From Primorskyibacter flagellatus (GTDB lineage: Bacteria; Pseudomonadota; Alphaproteobacteria; Rhodobacterales; Rhodobacteraceae), in contig NZ_FWYD01000021.1 of assembly GCF_900176485.1 (NCBI RefSeq), positions 1-62,480 on the forward strand: a DNA stretch of 62,480 bases. The letters run 5' to 3'. This document shows, one piece after another, positions 35,657 through 45,058 of the stretch. Numbering within the stretch: the stretch's first letter is position 1; every line of letters begins with the position of its first letter. Position numbers and translations under genes: made by a program. The notes below the pieces were generated by a model that was given only the letters and a program-made list of their open reading frames with translations, was not told where the DNA came from and ran no database searches.

Positions 35657-36759
35657 CAAAGGCCGATACCCGTCATATGGCCCACGCGCTGACCCTTGGT
35701 CGGCGCGGGCAGGGCAGGTGCTGGCCAAACCCGGCGGTGGGCTGCGTGATCGTGCAAGCGGGTCGCATCGTCGGACGCGGCTGGACCCAACCCGGCGGGC
35801 GCCCGCATGCCGAAACCGTGGCGCTGGCGCAGGCCGGACAGGCCGCACGCGGGGCCACGGCCTATGTCACGCTGGAACCCTGTGCCCATCATGGCCAGAC
35901 ACCCCCCTGCGCCGAGGCGCTGATTGAGGCCGGTATCGCCCGCGTTGTCGCCCCGTTCGAGGACAGCGATCCTCGCGTCTCGGGGCGTGGCTTTGTCATG
36001 CTGCGCGCGGCCGGCATCGCCGTCACAACGGGCATCCTTGCGGGGCAGGCCGCCGAGGATCACGCCGGTTTCTTCCGCCGCGTGGAACAGGGGCGGCCCT
36101 GGCTGACCCTGAAACTCGCCACCAGTTTTGATGGCCGCATCGCCACCGCCAGCGGCGAAAGCCAGTGGATCACCGGCCCCGATGCCCGGCGTCTGGTCCA
36201 TGCGCAACGCAACCAGCACGATGCGGTGATGGTGGGCGGTGGCACTGCGCGGGCCGACGATCCATCGCTCACCGTGCGCGGTCTGGGCGTTGCGCATCAA
36301 CCCGTGCGGGTCGTGGTGTCGCGCCTGCTCGACCTGCCGCTGATGGGTCAGCTTGCCCGCACCGCGTCACAGGTTCCGGTCTGGATCTGCCACGGACCCG
36401 ATGCCGATGCGACGCTTCACAAGGCGTGGGAGGGGTTGGGCGCACGCTTGCTGCCCTGCACGTTGCTGGGCCGACAGTTGAATCCCACGTCGGTGCTGCA
36501 AGCGTTGGGGCAAGCCGGGCTGACACGCGTCTTCTGCGAGGGCGGCGGAACGCTGGCCGCCTCCCTGTTCGAGGCACGTTTGGTGGATGAACTGATCGGC
36601 TTTACCGCTGGCGTCACTCTGGGTGCCGAGGGGCGGCCTTCGATCGGCGCGCTCGGGCTGGAGCATCTCGCCGATGCGCCGCGGTTTGATCTGGTCGAAA
36701 CGCGCGCGATCGGTCCGGATGTGATGCACCGCTGGACCCGTCGCACAGCGCCGGAGTAG
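35653..36759 (+). CDS. ribD: Riboflavin biosynthesis deaminase/reductase RibD
   Basis: A 368-residue bifunctional enzyme. The N-terminal deaminase domain has the zinc site PHAETVAL (H52, E54) and [16 protein letters not shown] (C77, C86). The C-terminal reductase domain (about 150-365) starts at [17 protein letters not shown]. It carries out the second and third steps from the GTP-derived pyrimidine to 5-amino-6-ribitylamino-uracil phosphate. The start is a GTG overlapping the nrdR stop. Its usual partner ribE lies 4.7 kb downstream, past three oppositely oriented capsule genes. Confidence 0.96.
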   Translation: MTKADTRHMAHALTLGRRGQGRCWPNPAVGCVIVQAGRIVGRGWTQPGGRPHAETVALAQAGQAARGATAYVTLEPCAHHGQTPPCAEALIEAGIARVVAPFEDSDPRVSGRGFVMLRAAGIAVTTGILAGQAAEDHAGFFRRVEQGRPWLTLKLATSFDGRIATASGESQWITGPDARRLVHAQRNQHDAVMVGGGTARADDPSLTVRGLGVAHQPVRVVVSRLLDLPLMGQLARTASQVPVWICHGPDADATLHKAWEGLGARLLPCTLLGRQLNPTSVLQALGQAGLTRVFCEGGGTLAASLFEARLVDELIGFTAGVTLGAEGRPSIGALGLEHLADAPRFDLVETRAIGPDVMHRWTRRTAPE

Positions 36760-36833
36760 CCGCGCCACTTGCCTGTCCTTGCCGTCACACGCGGCGCGAA
36801 CTCTGCGCTTTGAAGACCCACCCAAATCCAGAG

Positions 36834-38849
36834 CTACCTTCGCCAAAGATGCGCCGGACTGGCGAACAACCCCTGCAATTTGGACAGGCTTCGGTTGAAC
36901 GGTCCGGGCCTTGACACCTGTTCTTTGGCCAGCCGGTCCACGATCACCTCGACCGGGCAGGGCAGGCCGGTCACCGGGTCGCGGTAGCGCGGATAGGCGA
37001 TCAATGTCGCATGCGCCAGCCCCGGCAGCGTCACCCGTGCCCGGCGCCGACCGGGCACCTCGCCCAGATCGGTCGTCAGCCCCCAGCCTGCGTAAAACGG
37101 CGCGCCCAGTGTCACCACCCGGCAACCGCGCAGCAAGGCCTCGAACCCGGTCAGGGATGTCAGGGTCCAGACCTCGTCCACTGCCTCAAGCAACCCCGCC
37201 ATATCGGTGTGATCCAGCACCCTGTCGGCGATCTGACCTGCCTCGGGAACCGTCCCGCTGCGCAGCCCCGCCTCGACATCCGGATGCGGTTTATAAAGCA
37301 GAATGGCGTCGGGATTGGCCTTGCGTGCCGCCTTCAAGAGCGCAAGATTGGTCCGAAGCGCGCCGCATCCGGTCAGGATAGAGGCATCATCCTCGACCTG
37401 TCCGGCCACAAGTATCCGGTGGCCGGGTGGAAGCTCCGGGCAGCGTTGCGACAGGTTGTATTTCGATAGCCCACCGGCCGTGATCGCGCCGATCAGGCGC
37501 TCGGCGCGCAGGATCTGGTCAGCAGGCAGGTCCGGACTTTGCGCGATCAACTGTTCCAGATCCGAGGCTTTTGAAGGATCGTAATAGATGCCTGTCGTGT
37601 CGCAAACCAGCGACAGCGGCGGGATCAGCTCTGCCCCCAAACCGCGCGAACGCAAAAAACCGTCCTCGACCCGTACCGCATCCGATCCGGGCGTGGCCTT
37701 GCCCGCCCAGACCATATGGCGCAGGCCCTTTGTGCGGGCGGTTTCCGCCGGGGTGTCATTCTCGAACCGGACCTTGCGCTCATTGCCGAAAAACCGTTGC
37801 AACGGCGCGCGTTTCCACAGACGCATCCCCTCGGCCACCCATCCCCGACGGTCGTCGCGAAAGGCCCGCACCTGCGCCTCCAGCGTCTCGACGGCCTGTT
37901 CAAATGTGCAAAGCCTGTCGCGATAGGGATCGTACCAGTGCGGATAAAGGATCATCGCGGCCGCAAAAATCTGTTCCGGCGTCAGGTGACGCTGGCGGCG
38001 GGCAACGGGTCTTTCGTCATCGCTTTGCCCCCAACCGGCATAGAAGGGCTGGCCAAAAACGCGCGGACGGTGCCCGGCAAGGATCGCCTCGAACCCCAGT
38101 TGCGACGACAGCGTGTAGACCGCAACAGCCCCCTGCAACAGCGCCCCGGGCGAGGCCGCGCCGTCGTACAACACCACGTTGCCGTCGGCATCCTCTGACC
38201 GGAAATAGCCCGACCGATGCCCCGCTTGCGTCTCCGGATGGGTCTTCAGCAAGATGCGCCGCGCCGGATGCTCTGCCCGCGCGGCGTCCAGCATCGCGCG
38301 GAACCGCGCCGCATCGCCGTTGCTGGCCGTCACCGAAGCATCACCGCGTGTCTGGTCAATAACCAGCACATAGCCCGGCTCCGGCGCGCGCAGACCGGCA
38401 TCAAAACTGTTGTATTTGCTCAGATCGGCTGTCTGAAGCCGCGCCATGCCCGTCCGGGCCCGCGCCAACAGCGCAGGATCGTCAAGCGGGTGATCCAGCA
38501 GCAGCTTTTCCAGATCGCTGGGCTGGCTGGCGTCAAAATGCACGCCCGACCGGTCGATCAACAGGCCAAGCGGCGGATCACCATCACGCCCGGTGCGGAC
38601 AGAGCGCAAAAACGCGTCCTCGACCCGGACCAGTGACGTCCCACGGCGTTGCGCAATCGCCTCGCCCCGGTGGGCCGTCGGGCTGCGACCCCAGACCCCG
38701 ATCAGGTCATCCGGCCCCGGCAGACCCAGCGAGACGCGATACCCGGCAAGGGCAAGGATGCGGCGGACACGGCTTTGGGTCAGAAAACCGCCATTGTAGA
38801 CGTAGAAACGCCGGGAAGATGGCTTCCCGGCGGTTTCGTTCCGATGCAT
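36834..38849 (-). CDS. kpsC: Capsule polysaccharide synthesis protein KpsC (dual Kdo transferase)
   Basis: A 671-residue protein with two homologous halves. Motifs repeat in order: PPLGLLIDRSGVHFD near 92 and PPLSLVCDTTGIYYD in the second half; PFYAGWG at 268-274 and 584-590. This is the duplicated layout of KpsC/LipB, which adds the alternating beta-linked Kdo residues of the lipid linker on which group 2-type capsules are built, at the inner face of the cytoplasmic membrane. Together with the exporter and kpsS it forms a minus-strand set between ribD and ribE. It appears intact. Confidence 0.88.
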   Translation of the reverse strand: MHRNETAGKPSSRRFYVYNGGFLTQSRVRRILALAGYRVSLGLPGPDDLIGVWGRSPTAHRGEAIAQRRGTSLVRVEDAFLRSVRTGRDGDPPLGLLIDRSGVHFDASQPSDLEKLLLDHPLDDPALLARARTGMARLQTADLSKYNSFDAGLRAPEPGYVLVIDQTRGDASVTASNGDAARFRAMLDAARAEHPARRILLKTHPETQAGHRSGYFRSEDADGNVVLYDGAASPGALLQGAVAVYTLSSQLGFEAILAGHRPRVFGQPFYAGWGQSDDERPVARRQRHLTPEQIFAAAMILYPHWYDPYRDRLCTFEQAVETLEAQVRAFRDDRRGWVAEGMRLWKRAPLQRFFGNERKVRFENDTPAETARTKGLRHMVWAGKATPGSDAVRVEDGFLRSRGLGAELIPPLSLVCDTTGIYYDPSKASDLEQLIAQSPDLPADQILRAERLIGAITAGGLSKYNLSQRCPELPPGHRILVAGQVEDDASILTGCGALRTNLALLKAARKANPDAILLYKPHPDVEAGLRSGTVPEAGQIADRVLDHTDMAGLLEAVDEVWTLTSLTGFEALLRGCRVVTLGAPFYAGWGLTTDLGEVPGRRRARVTLPGLAHATLIAYPRYRDPVTGLPCPVEVIVDRLAKEQVSRPGPFNRSLSKLQGLFASPAHLWRR

Positions 38850-38859
38850 GTCGCGCCCG

Positions 38860-40005
38860 TTAACCGCCCGTCAACGCCGTGGCGGCGGTATCTGCCGTTG
38901 TGATCGACGTCAGAGAACCGGTGAGCGCGGCAACAACCTTGTTCCATTGCGTGAACGGCGCCTCGGTCACATACAGCGTGTCGCCGTCGCGAATGGTGAA
39001 ATCACGGGCGATGAAAATGCCGTTGGGCTGGGTCAGATCCAGCACATAGACCATGCGCTGATCGCCTTGCAGGTCATTGCGGCCCAAAACCTGATTGGCG
39101 ACGCTCGCAGATTCGTCGCGCATCACGAACACCCCGGTCGGGTCCGACGCAGAGGGCGTCAGGCCGCCGACCTGCGCGATCGCCTCGATCGCGGTAAGCG
39201 ACTGATGTTCAAACTTCATGCGGGCCTGCTGGCCGGTCGCACCCAGCGCGGTAAAGGCGCGGCTGTCCTGTTCGATCACGATGCGGTCGCCACCGCGCAG
39301 GGCGATGTCCATCTGGGGATTTTCGTACAGATCCTTGAACCAGATCTTGCCGGTCTGGCCACCACGCAGCACGCGGACCTGGGCAACTTCGGGATCTATT
39401 GTCACGCCCCCAGCACGGGCCAGCATCGCCGAAAGCGTGCGGGTCGGGCGTTCGATCGGATAGACCCCCTGACCGCCCACGGCACCCATCAGGCTGACAG
39501 CCGCCCCGTCCCCGGCCAAGCGGCGCACCTGCACCTGCGGATCGGGGGTCTGGTCGGCCAGCTTGTTGGTGATGATACGGCGAATCGCCTCGGGGGTATT
39601 GCCCGCAGCCTTGATGCGTCCTGCATAGGGCACAAAGACAAAGCCGTTGCCATCGACCTGAACCTCTTCCAGCACGGTGGCATTCAGACCTTCGTTGGAC
39701 AAAAGCCCGTCATCGACGTTTTCCCAGACCGTCAGACCCAGCGTGTCACCGGCGCGAATCGTGTCGCTGCCCAAGGCTGCCGCATGCCGGAAACTGTCGG
39801 AAAACCCGAAGGATGGCACAACAGAAATGGCGCGGGTGACATGATCATCGACGGAAACGACAAAGGCGTTGCCGTCCTTCTGGACCGATCCGGCGTAGAT
39901 TTCGCGCTTGTTCGGCCCGACACGCGGAAGACCGCAAGACGCTAGAATCGACACGACGGCCAGAAGAGCCACGGATTTTGCCCAGCGGGTGGCGGTTGGT
40001 TTCAC
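38860..40005 (-). CDS. Polysaccharide export outer-membrane lipoprotein (Wza/KpsD type)
   Basis: A 381-residue exporter protein. The lipoprotein signal ends with ILASC (Cys24). A polysaccharide-export domain opens at about residue 80 with DTIRAGDTLGLTVWENVDDG, followed by SLBB-type repeats (VSLMGAVGGQGVYPI; FTALGATGQQARMKF). It would form the outer-membrane passage for capsule. It lies 10 bases upstream of kpsC, so the two are co-transcribed. Confidence 0.87.
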   Translation of the reverse strand: MKPTATRWAKSVALLAVVSILASCGLPRVGPNKREIYAGSVQKDGNAFVVSVDDHVTRAISVVPSFGFSDSFRHAAALGSDTIRAGDTLGLTVWENVDDGLLSNEGLNATVLEEVQVDGNGFVFVPYAGRIKAAGNTPEAIRRIITNKLADQTPDPQVQVRRLAGDGAAVSLMGAVGGQGVYPIERPTRTLSAMLARAGGVTIDPEVAQVRVLRGGQTGKIWFKDLYENPQMDIALRGGDRIVIEQDSRAFTALGATGQQARMKFEHQSLTAIEAIAQVGGLTPSASDPTGVFVMRDESASVANQVLGRNDLQGDQRMVYVLDLTQPNGIFIARDFTIRDGDTLYVTEAPFTQWNKVVAALTGSLTSITTADTAATALTGG

Positions 40006-40101
40006 TGTCTGGCTTCCTTGGACTATTCTTGTTTTGCCTCGGCTGTCCGCCGGAAGCTACCGGAAACCAATCCATATTGCCAGCGCAGGCGATAGCCGTG
40101 G

Positions 40102-41412
40102 TCAGGTCACCAGCCGCAACTGTTGCCGCGGTGCCGCGGTGCCCGACAGCAGCGCATCATAAGGATCCTCGTGGGACAGCATCATGTCGACCACATGCCG
40201 CAGCAACTGCCTGCGCCCGCGCGCGGAATAGAACCCCCCGGCCACCTGACTGGTTTCCAGAAGGTAACGCCGATAATCCTTGTAGGCGCGTCGGTCTGGG
40301 CGCGAGGCACCCGCGAAGAAATCCCTCAAGGGTTGGTCCGAGACGAATTCCGGCTGGTTGTAAACCGCTTTTCCAAACACTTTCAGCGGCAATCCCCGCC
40401 ACAGCACCTGCTGTGCGGCGGTCGAATTGACGGTGACCGCGCTGCGCGCCTCGTTCAGCATCTGTGCCAGCTTGCCGCCATGGACATAGTGAATGCGGCC
40501 GCTGATCCCGTAACGCTCTGCCAGTTGGGCGATGACCCTGCGGAACGGGACGCGGCCATCGTCCAGCGGATGCGCCTTGACCACCAGATGATGATGCTTC
40601 GGGGCGCCCTCGGCGAACCCGCTGATCACCAGTTCCAGAAATTCGCTCATCGAGGTGAAGGGCGAGTGCTGCTGAAAGCTGGAATCATGTTCCAGTTGCA
40701 AAAGCGCCAGATGGTAGGGGTAGCCGCCATGCCGGATACGCGCGGTGGCAATTCGTCGTCGTGCCGCGATCGCGGGCATCAGCAGAAGCTGTTTGAGATG
40801 CAGGCGGAATTCCTGGGACACGCTTAGTTTGCGATGCGGCTCAAAGTTCTTGTACTTGCCGTTCCGGAACATGACAAACCAGTGATACAGCGCGCCGTAA
40901 AGAACATGCGCGCGCATGTCGCCCCAATGGGACGGGGGCAGGGGGGCCTCCATATCCGACTGGCGCAGCGCCTCGACCATTTGCGGCACAGTCATGTCCA
41001 TCAGGCGTGAATTGCCGTTGCATCCGTTCCGTTCGTAGGTCACCCACCAGGGCCGCAGATAGCCTTCCTCGAAGATATGGACGGTCAGTCCGCGGCGATG
41101 CGCCTCTTTCACCGCGAGGGCGTGTATCGGCCGCGTATCGCCGTAAAGCACGATGTCGGTGACGGATTTTTCATCCACCAGCTCGCCAAACCGATCTGGC
41201 CATTGGTCGACGGTACCGGTGTAGGGGATGTAGCTTTGCGGATCGGTCCAGTAGGCCTGATCGCCTGCGTTGAAACCGACACGCCAGACATCTGCCCCCG
41301 CGTGGTGCAGCATCACACCCAGCCGGTTGAAAAATGGTCCATGTGGTCACTGAAGAAACAGGAACGCGCGCCTATCTGGAGACTCGTTGCTCAACTTGTT
41401 CAAATACCTCAT
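40102..41412 (-). pseudogene. kpsS: Capsule polysaccharide synthesis KpsS, in-frame TGA at codon 22
   Basis: From ATG 41412 the frame reads MRYLNKLSNESPDRRAFLFL, then Gln, then TGA (41347-41349), then PHGPFFNRLG and a normal KpsS body (FNAGDQAYW, YGDTRPIHALAV, FEEGYLRPWWVTYE, VVKAHPLDDGR, HGGKLAQML, TVNSTAAQQVLWRGLPLKVFG split here for length). E. coli KpsS has LLQGPMGPFF at the same place, so a Gly (GGA) codon has become TGA. Translation could restart at the GTG (41316) or ATG (41313), losing the first 33 residues, including this motif. KpsS adds the first Kdo to the lipid anchor. Either a true nonsense mutation or a sequencing error. Confidence 0.78.
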
Positions 41413-41502
41413 ACAAAGGCTACATATACACAGCTACAGTCTTGCGGATGACTATGGCCGATCCAGAAGCTTCGGTCAAATTAACAGAATGGGGAAAAGA
41501 TT

Positions 41503-42090
41503 GTGTTTACGGGCATAATTACGGATGTGGGCGAAATCCTTCAGTTGGAGCAGCGCGGCGATCTGCGCGCCCGGATCGGCACGTCCTATGACACGAGCGG
41601 CGTCGACATCGGGGCCTCCATCGCCTGTGACGGTGTTTGCCTCACCGTGATTGACCTGAGTGCCAATTGGTTCGATGTCGAAATCAGTGCCGAAAGCGTG
41701 TCCAAGACCAATCTGGATACATGGGCCAAAGGGCGGGACGTCAATCTTGAACGGGCGCTCAAGGTCGGCGACGAACTGGGCGGTCACATCGTGTCGGGCC
41801 ATGTCGATGGCGTCGCCGAGGTTATCTCGGTCCGGGATGAGGGCGACAGCACGCGCGTTGTCTTGCGCGCCCCCGTCTCGCTGTCGCGGTTCATCGCGCC
41901 GAAAGGATCCGTGGCGCTGAACGGCACGTCACTGACCGTGAACGAGGTCGAGGGCGCGGAATTCGGTATCAACTTCATCCCGCATACCAAAGAGGTCACG
42001 ACATGGGGCCGGGTGGCCGTCGGGGACCGCGTGAACCTCGAAATCGACACGCTGGCGCGCTATGTCGCGCGCCTGGCCGAGACGGGGTGA
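41503..42090 (+). CDS. ribE: Riboflavin synthase, alpha subunit
   Basis: A 195-residue protein of two lumazine-binding repeats (about 1-97 and 98-195). The start is MFTGIITDVGEI (GTG at 41503). Typical elements are CDGVCLTVIDL in repeat one and LNGTSLTVNEVEG in repeat two, with GGHIVSGHVDG between. It dismutates two 6,7-dimethyl-8-ribityllumazine molecules into riboflavin and its precursor. A strong terminator follows, so unlike in many relatives it is not followed by ribBA and ribH. Confidence 0.95.
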   Translation: MFTGIITDVGEILQLEQRGDLRARIGTSYDTSGVDIGASIACDGVCLTVIDLSANWFDVEISAESVSKTNLDTWAKGRDVNLERALKVGDELGGHIVSGHVDGVAEVISVRDEGDSTRVVLRAPVSLSRFIAPKGSVALNGTSLTVNEVEGAEFGINFIPHTKEVTTWGRVAVGDRVNLEIDTLARYVARLAETG

Positions 42091-42110
42091 TCGCCGCATA
42101 CTAACCTTCT

Positions 42111-42150
42111 GGGGCATTTGTACAATTCCAGCGTACAAATGCCCCCTTTT
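42111..42150 (+). terminator. Rho-independent terminator after ribE
   Basis: A perfect 13-bp stem (GGGGCATTTGTAC with GTACAAATGCCCC) with a 9-base loop, followed by CTTTT. The A-rich left flank is weak for leftward use, so it mainly serves ribE, although it also lies just after the soxT stop. Confidence 0.85.
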
Positions 42151-42169
42151 ACCCCATTCCGGTCGGGTA

Positions 42170-43228
42170 TCACTCTGCGGGCTGAAAGCCTTCGATCAAT
42201 TGCCGCAGACCAAAGGCCGCGCCCGCAAAAATCGCCGCAAAGGTCACGGGCGCTGAAATCGCCAGCACGGAAAACGCCGTGATGCCCTGGCCAACAGTGC
42301 AGCCAAGCGCGATCACCGCGCCGGCCCCCATGAGGATCGCCCCCAGAATCTGACGCCGCAATTCACGCGGATCTTCGCAGGCTTCCCAGCGGAAATGCCC
42401 CTTGAGAAGCGAGCCGATGAACGCCCCGGCCCAGACGCCTGCAACCGACCCGACGGCAAAGGAAACCGGCCGCGCGCTGCCGGTCATCGCAAACAGAATG
42501 CTCTCGCCCATCGGTGCCGAGAAACTATGCGAGACCACGGGCAAGCCTGCAAAGCCGCGCGCCGCAACCCAGGCCGTTCCGGCCCAGCCAGAGATCACCG
42601 CGACCCCGACCACCCCCGCCCAGAATATGGCCGCCGGTTCGCGCCACATGGCGCGGCTACCCAATGATGCTGCCAACAAGGTTAAACCAATGCCAAGGCC
42701 CCAGAAAATAACGGAAATGCCGGTCGCCCCCGCCAGCATATGCGCGATGCCCGGCACGCCCTCATCGGTCACAGGCACCGGCGGGAACAGCGCCGCACGT
42801 AAAGGCGCAAGCGGGCCGCTCAACACCACATAGGCCGAGACGCCCATCACCAACACGATAACAAAGCTGCGCAGATCGCCGCCGCCCAGACGTGCAATCG
42901 CGCCGTAGCCGCAATTGCCCGACAGCGCCATGCCATAGCCAAACATCAGCCCACCGATGATCGACGCGGCAGGCATCCAGCGCAATGACAGGTACATTGT
43001 CTCTCCCGCAGGCAAGGCACCGCTGCCAATCAGGACGAAACTGCCAAGGATCGCCGTGCCAATAGCCACCCCCCACATCCGCAAGCGAATGTCCGAGCCG
43101 CCGTAAAGCCAGTCCTCAATGGCACCCAGCGTACAGAACCGGCCCAACCGCGCCGCCAAGCCCAGCAGAACCCCGCCACCAAGGCCGATCAGCGCGACCA
43201 GGTGGGACTCTGTCATGATGTCGAGCAT
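42170..43228 (-). CDS. soxT: YeeE/YedE-family sulfur-compound transporter SoxT
   Basis: A 352-residue membrane protein with about nine to ten helices. It has the two family motifs with a key Cys: MALSGNCGYGAIARLGGGDL in the first half and LGCTVGQGITAFSVLA near the C-terminus. YeeE-type proteins carry thiosulfate or sulfur across the inner membrane, and in sox clusters such a gene (soxT) accompanies soxR. The ATG at 43228 has GGAAG about 10 bases upstream; a further ATG at 43252 is also possible. It is downstream of soxR on the same strand. Confidence 0.83.
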   Translation of the reverse strand: MLDIMTESHLVALIGLGGGVLLGLAARLGRFCTLGAIEDWLYGGSDIRLRMWGVAIGTAILGSFVLIGSGALPAGETMYLSLRWMPAASIIGGLMFGYGMALSGNCGYGAIARLGGGDLRSFVIVLVMGVSAYVVLSGPLAPLRAALFPPVPVTDEGVPGIAHMLAGATGISVIFWGLGIGLTLLAASLGSRAMWREPAAIFWAGVVGVAVISGWAGTAWVAARGFAGLPVVSHSFSAPMGESILFAMTGSARPVSFAVGSVAGVWAGAFIGSLLKGHFRWEACEDPRELRRQILGAILMGAGAVIALGCTVGQGITAFSVLAISAPVTFAAIFAGAAFGLRQLIEGFQPAE

Positions 43229-43456
43229 CTTGCGGAACTTCCTTCTGTCCACGCGACCGGGTAAAGGCCTGTCCTCATATTACCGACAAATTGTTGTCCT
43301 GCCGATCAAACGCCACAAGTCCGTCCCAAAGCCTCTGTGTCCCCTTCTTCTTGGCCAAAATACTCCGGGGAGCGCGAGGGGCTGGCCCCTCGCTCCGATC
43401 CTCGCTGCGCAGCCGGCCCTCTGACGCACTCTCACCCAACTCGGCTGCGCGCCGCA

Positions 43457-43795
43457 TCAATCCTCCGCGCAGAACAGCTCGTAGACGCGCTCCAGCATCA
43501 GGCGCGGGCGATCATCCGCCAAACGGTAGTAGATCGCCTTGCCGTCCCGGCGGGGCACGACCAGACCTTCCAGTCGCAACCGCGAAAGCTGTTGCGATAC
43601 GGCAGCCTGGCGCGCCGACAACAGGTCTTCCAGCTCGGTCACCGATTTCTCACCAGAGACCAGATGGCACAGGATCATAAGCCGACCCTCATGGCTGATC
43701 GCCTTCAGAAACGCCGATGCCGCAGTGGCATTTTCAACGATCTTGTCAAGTTCGCCTTCCGACATGTCGGGGCTAAGAACCGGCAGGGGCATCAC
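43457..43795 (-). CDS. soxR: ArsR-family sulfur-responsive repressor SoxR
   Basis: A 112-residue winged-helix regulator (LSARQAAVSQQLSRLRLEGL recognition region at 59-78). It contains only two cysteines, C43 (ILCHL) and C109 (ELFCAED), positioned like the pair that forms a polysulfide-responsive link in SoxR, BigR and SqrR-type repressors. It represses the sox genes until reactive sulfur species appear. Candidate operators are listed at 44267, 45663, 48001 and 52414. The downstream 225 bases before soxT contain no gene. Confidence 0.9.
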   Translation of the reverse strand: MMPLPVLSPDMSEGELDKIVENATAASAFLKAISHEGRLMILCHLVSGEKSVTELEDLLSARQAAVSQQLSRLRLEGLVVPRRDGKAIYYRLADDRPRLMLERVYELFCAED

Positions 43796-43853
43796 TAATG
43801 TCCTCGTCGATGGGTTGCAGGGGCTACGCGGTCTTGAATCAAATCCTGTGGTC

Positions 43854-44228
43854 TCAAGAGCCTGCCTCGTAACTTGTAGTGTCGGTCAATAGCTTCTCCA
43901 GCAATACCCAGAAAAACTCTTCTCCGGGATAGCCTTCGATCCGGCCGAGTTCGCGCCCGCCATCGACAAGGATGAAGGTTGGCGTAAAACTGACGGGCCG
44001 GTCAAAACGCACGCCCTCGGGCGGTTCCTCGTACAGATCCGCACGCAGAAGCGGCGCAAACGCTCCTGCGTCGGTTTTGGGATAGATCGGCGCGATGACC
44101 TCGTTCCAGGCTTCGCACCAATGACAGCCGTCACGTTCCACCATGACAAGCTGCGGCGCAGCACTTGCCGACAGGGCAGCCCCGAAAAATACCGCGCATG
44201 CGGCAAGAAGATTTCTGATCTGTGCCAT
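43854..44228 (-). CDS. soxS: Periplasmic thioredoxin-like SoxS
   Basis: A 124-residue protein with a signal peptide (cleavage near residue 24, ASAAPQ) and a thioredoxin-like CxxC (C35-H-W-C38) in VERDGCHWCEAW. SoxS reduces the cysteine of SoxY or keeps Sox proteins active in the periplasm, receiving electrons through SoxV. The ATG at 44228 starts the signal peptide. It is divergent from soxV and 59 bases upstream of soxR on the same strand. Confidence 0.9.
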   Translation of the reverse strand: MAQIRNLLAACAVFFGAALSASAAPQLVMVERDGCHWCEAWNEVIAPIYPKTDAGAFAPLLRADLYEEPPEGVRFDRPVSFTPTFILVDGGRELGRIEGYPGEEFFWVLLEKLLTDTTSYEAGS

Positions 44229-44266
44229 CAGGACCTGATTGACGAAACCATGATCCACAACTTAAT

Positions 44267-44287
44267 TTGAATATGTGAATTATTCAA
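44267..44287. promoter_or_regulatory. Candidate SoxR operator between soxS and soxV
   Basis: TTGAAT-N9-ATTCAA forms a perfect inverted repeat in the 71-base divergent space, just upstream of the soxV Shine-Dalgarno (AAGGAG). Confidence 0.55.
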
Positions 44288-44299
44288 GGAGCGACACGC

Positions 44300-45037
44300 G
44301 TGTTCGACATATCCTATCTGGGCGCGGCGCTGGCGGGTTTGCTCAGTTTCTTTACCCCCTGCATCCTGCCGATGGTACCATTCTACCTGTGCTATATGGC
44401 GGGCATCTCGATGAGCGAGCTGCGCGAGGATGGCGCGGTGGCGCATGGCGCGCAGTCCCGGCTGGTGCTGTCCTCGGTCGCTTTCGCATTGGGCGTGACC
44501 TCCATCTTCGTGCTGCTTGGCATGGGGGCCACGGTGGTCGGGCAGGCCTTCGCACAGTGGAAGCAACCGCTCAGCTATGTCGCGGCGGCGGTGCTGTTCG
44601 TCTTCGGCCTGCATTTTCTGGGTGTGATACGCATCGGGCTGCTCTACCGCGAGGCCCGGATCGAAAGCACGGCAGAGCCGACAACGGTGCTTGGCGCTTA
44701 TGTGATGGGGCTGGCTTTCGGTTTCGGCTGGACGCCCTGTGTCGGTCCGGCGTTGGCCTCTATCCTGATGATCGCCAGCGGGATGGGCGACATCTGGCGC
44801 GGCGGGCTGTTGCTGCTGGTCTACGGGCTGGCGATGACAGCGCCTTTCATCATTGCGGCGCTGTTTGCCCGGCCTTTCCTTGCCTGGGCGGCGCGAAACC
44901 GCAAATATCTTGGATATGTGGAAAAAGTGATGGGGGCGATGCTCATCCTCTTTGCTATCCTGATCGCAACGGACACGGTAAGCGTGATCGGCAACTGGAT
45001 GCTGGCGACGTTTCCGTCTTTCGGCTCACTCGGCTGA
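44300..45037 (+). CDS. soxV: CcdA-type thiol transporter SoxV
   Basis: A 245-residue membrane protein of the CcdA/DsbD family with six helices. The paired redox cysteines are in FFTPCILP (Cys21) and GFGWTPCVGPALA. It moves reductant from cytoplasmic thioredoxin to periplasmic SoxW and SoxS. The start is a GTG with AAGGAG upstream. It is the first gene of the rightward sox transcript and lies 21 bases before soxW. Confidence 0.93.
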   Translation: MFDISYLGAALAGLLSFFTPCILPMVPFYLCYMAGISMSELREDGAVAHGAQSRLVLSSVAFALGVTSIFVLLGMGATVVGQAFAQWKQPLSYVAAAVLFVFGLHFLGVIRIGLLYREARIESTAEPTTVLGAYVMGLAFGFGWTPCVGPALASILMIASGMGDIWRGGLLLLVYGLAMTAPFIIAALFARPFLAWAARNRKYLGYVEKVMGAMLILFAILIATDTVSVIGNWMLATFPSFGSLG

Positions 45038-45058
45038 ATCTATCTGGGAGGATATGAC

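Noticed and set aside
41347-41349. Reading the TGA in kpsS as selenocysteine
   Set aside because: The position is a conserved Gly in the family, not a Cys, and there is no reason to expect a selenoprotein here; a nonsense change or sequencing error is simpler.
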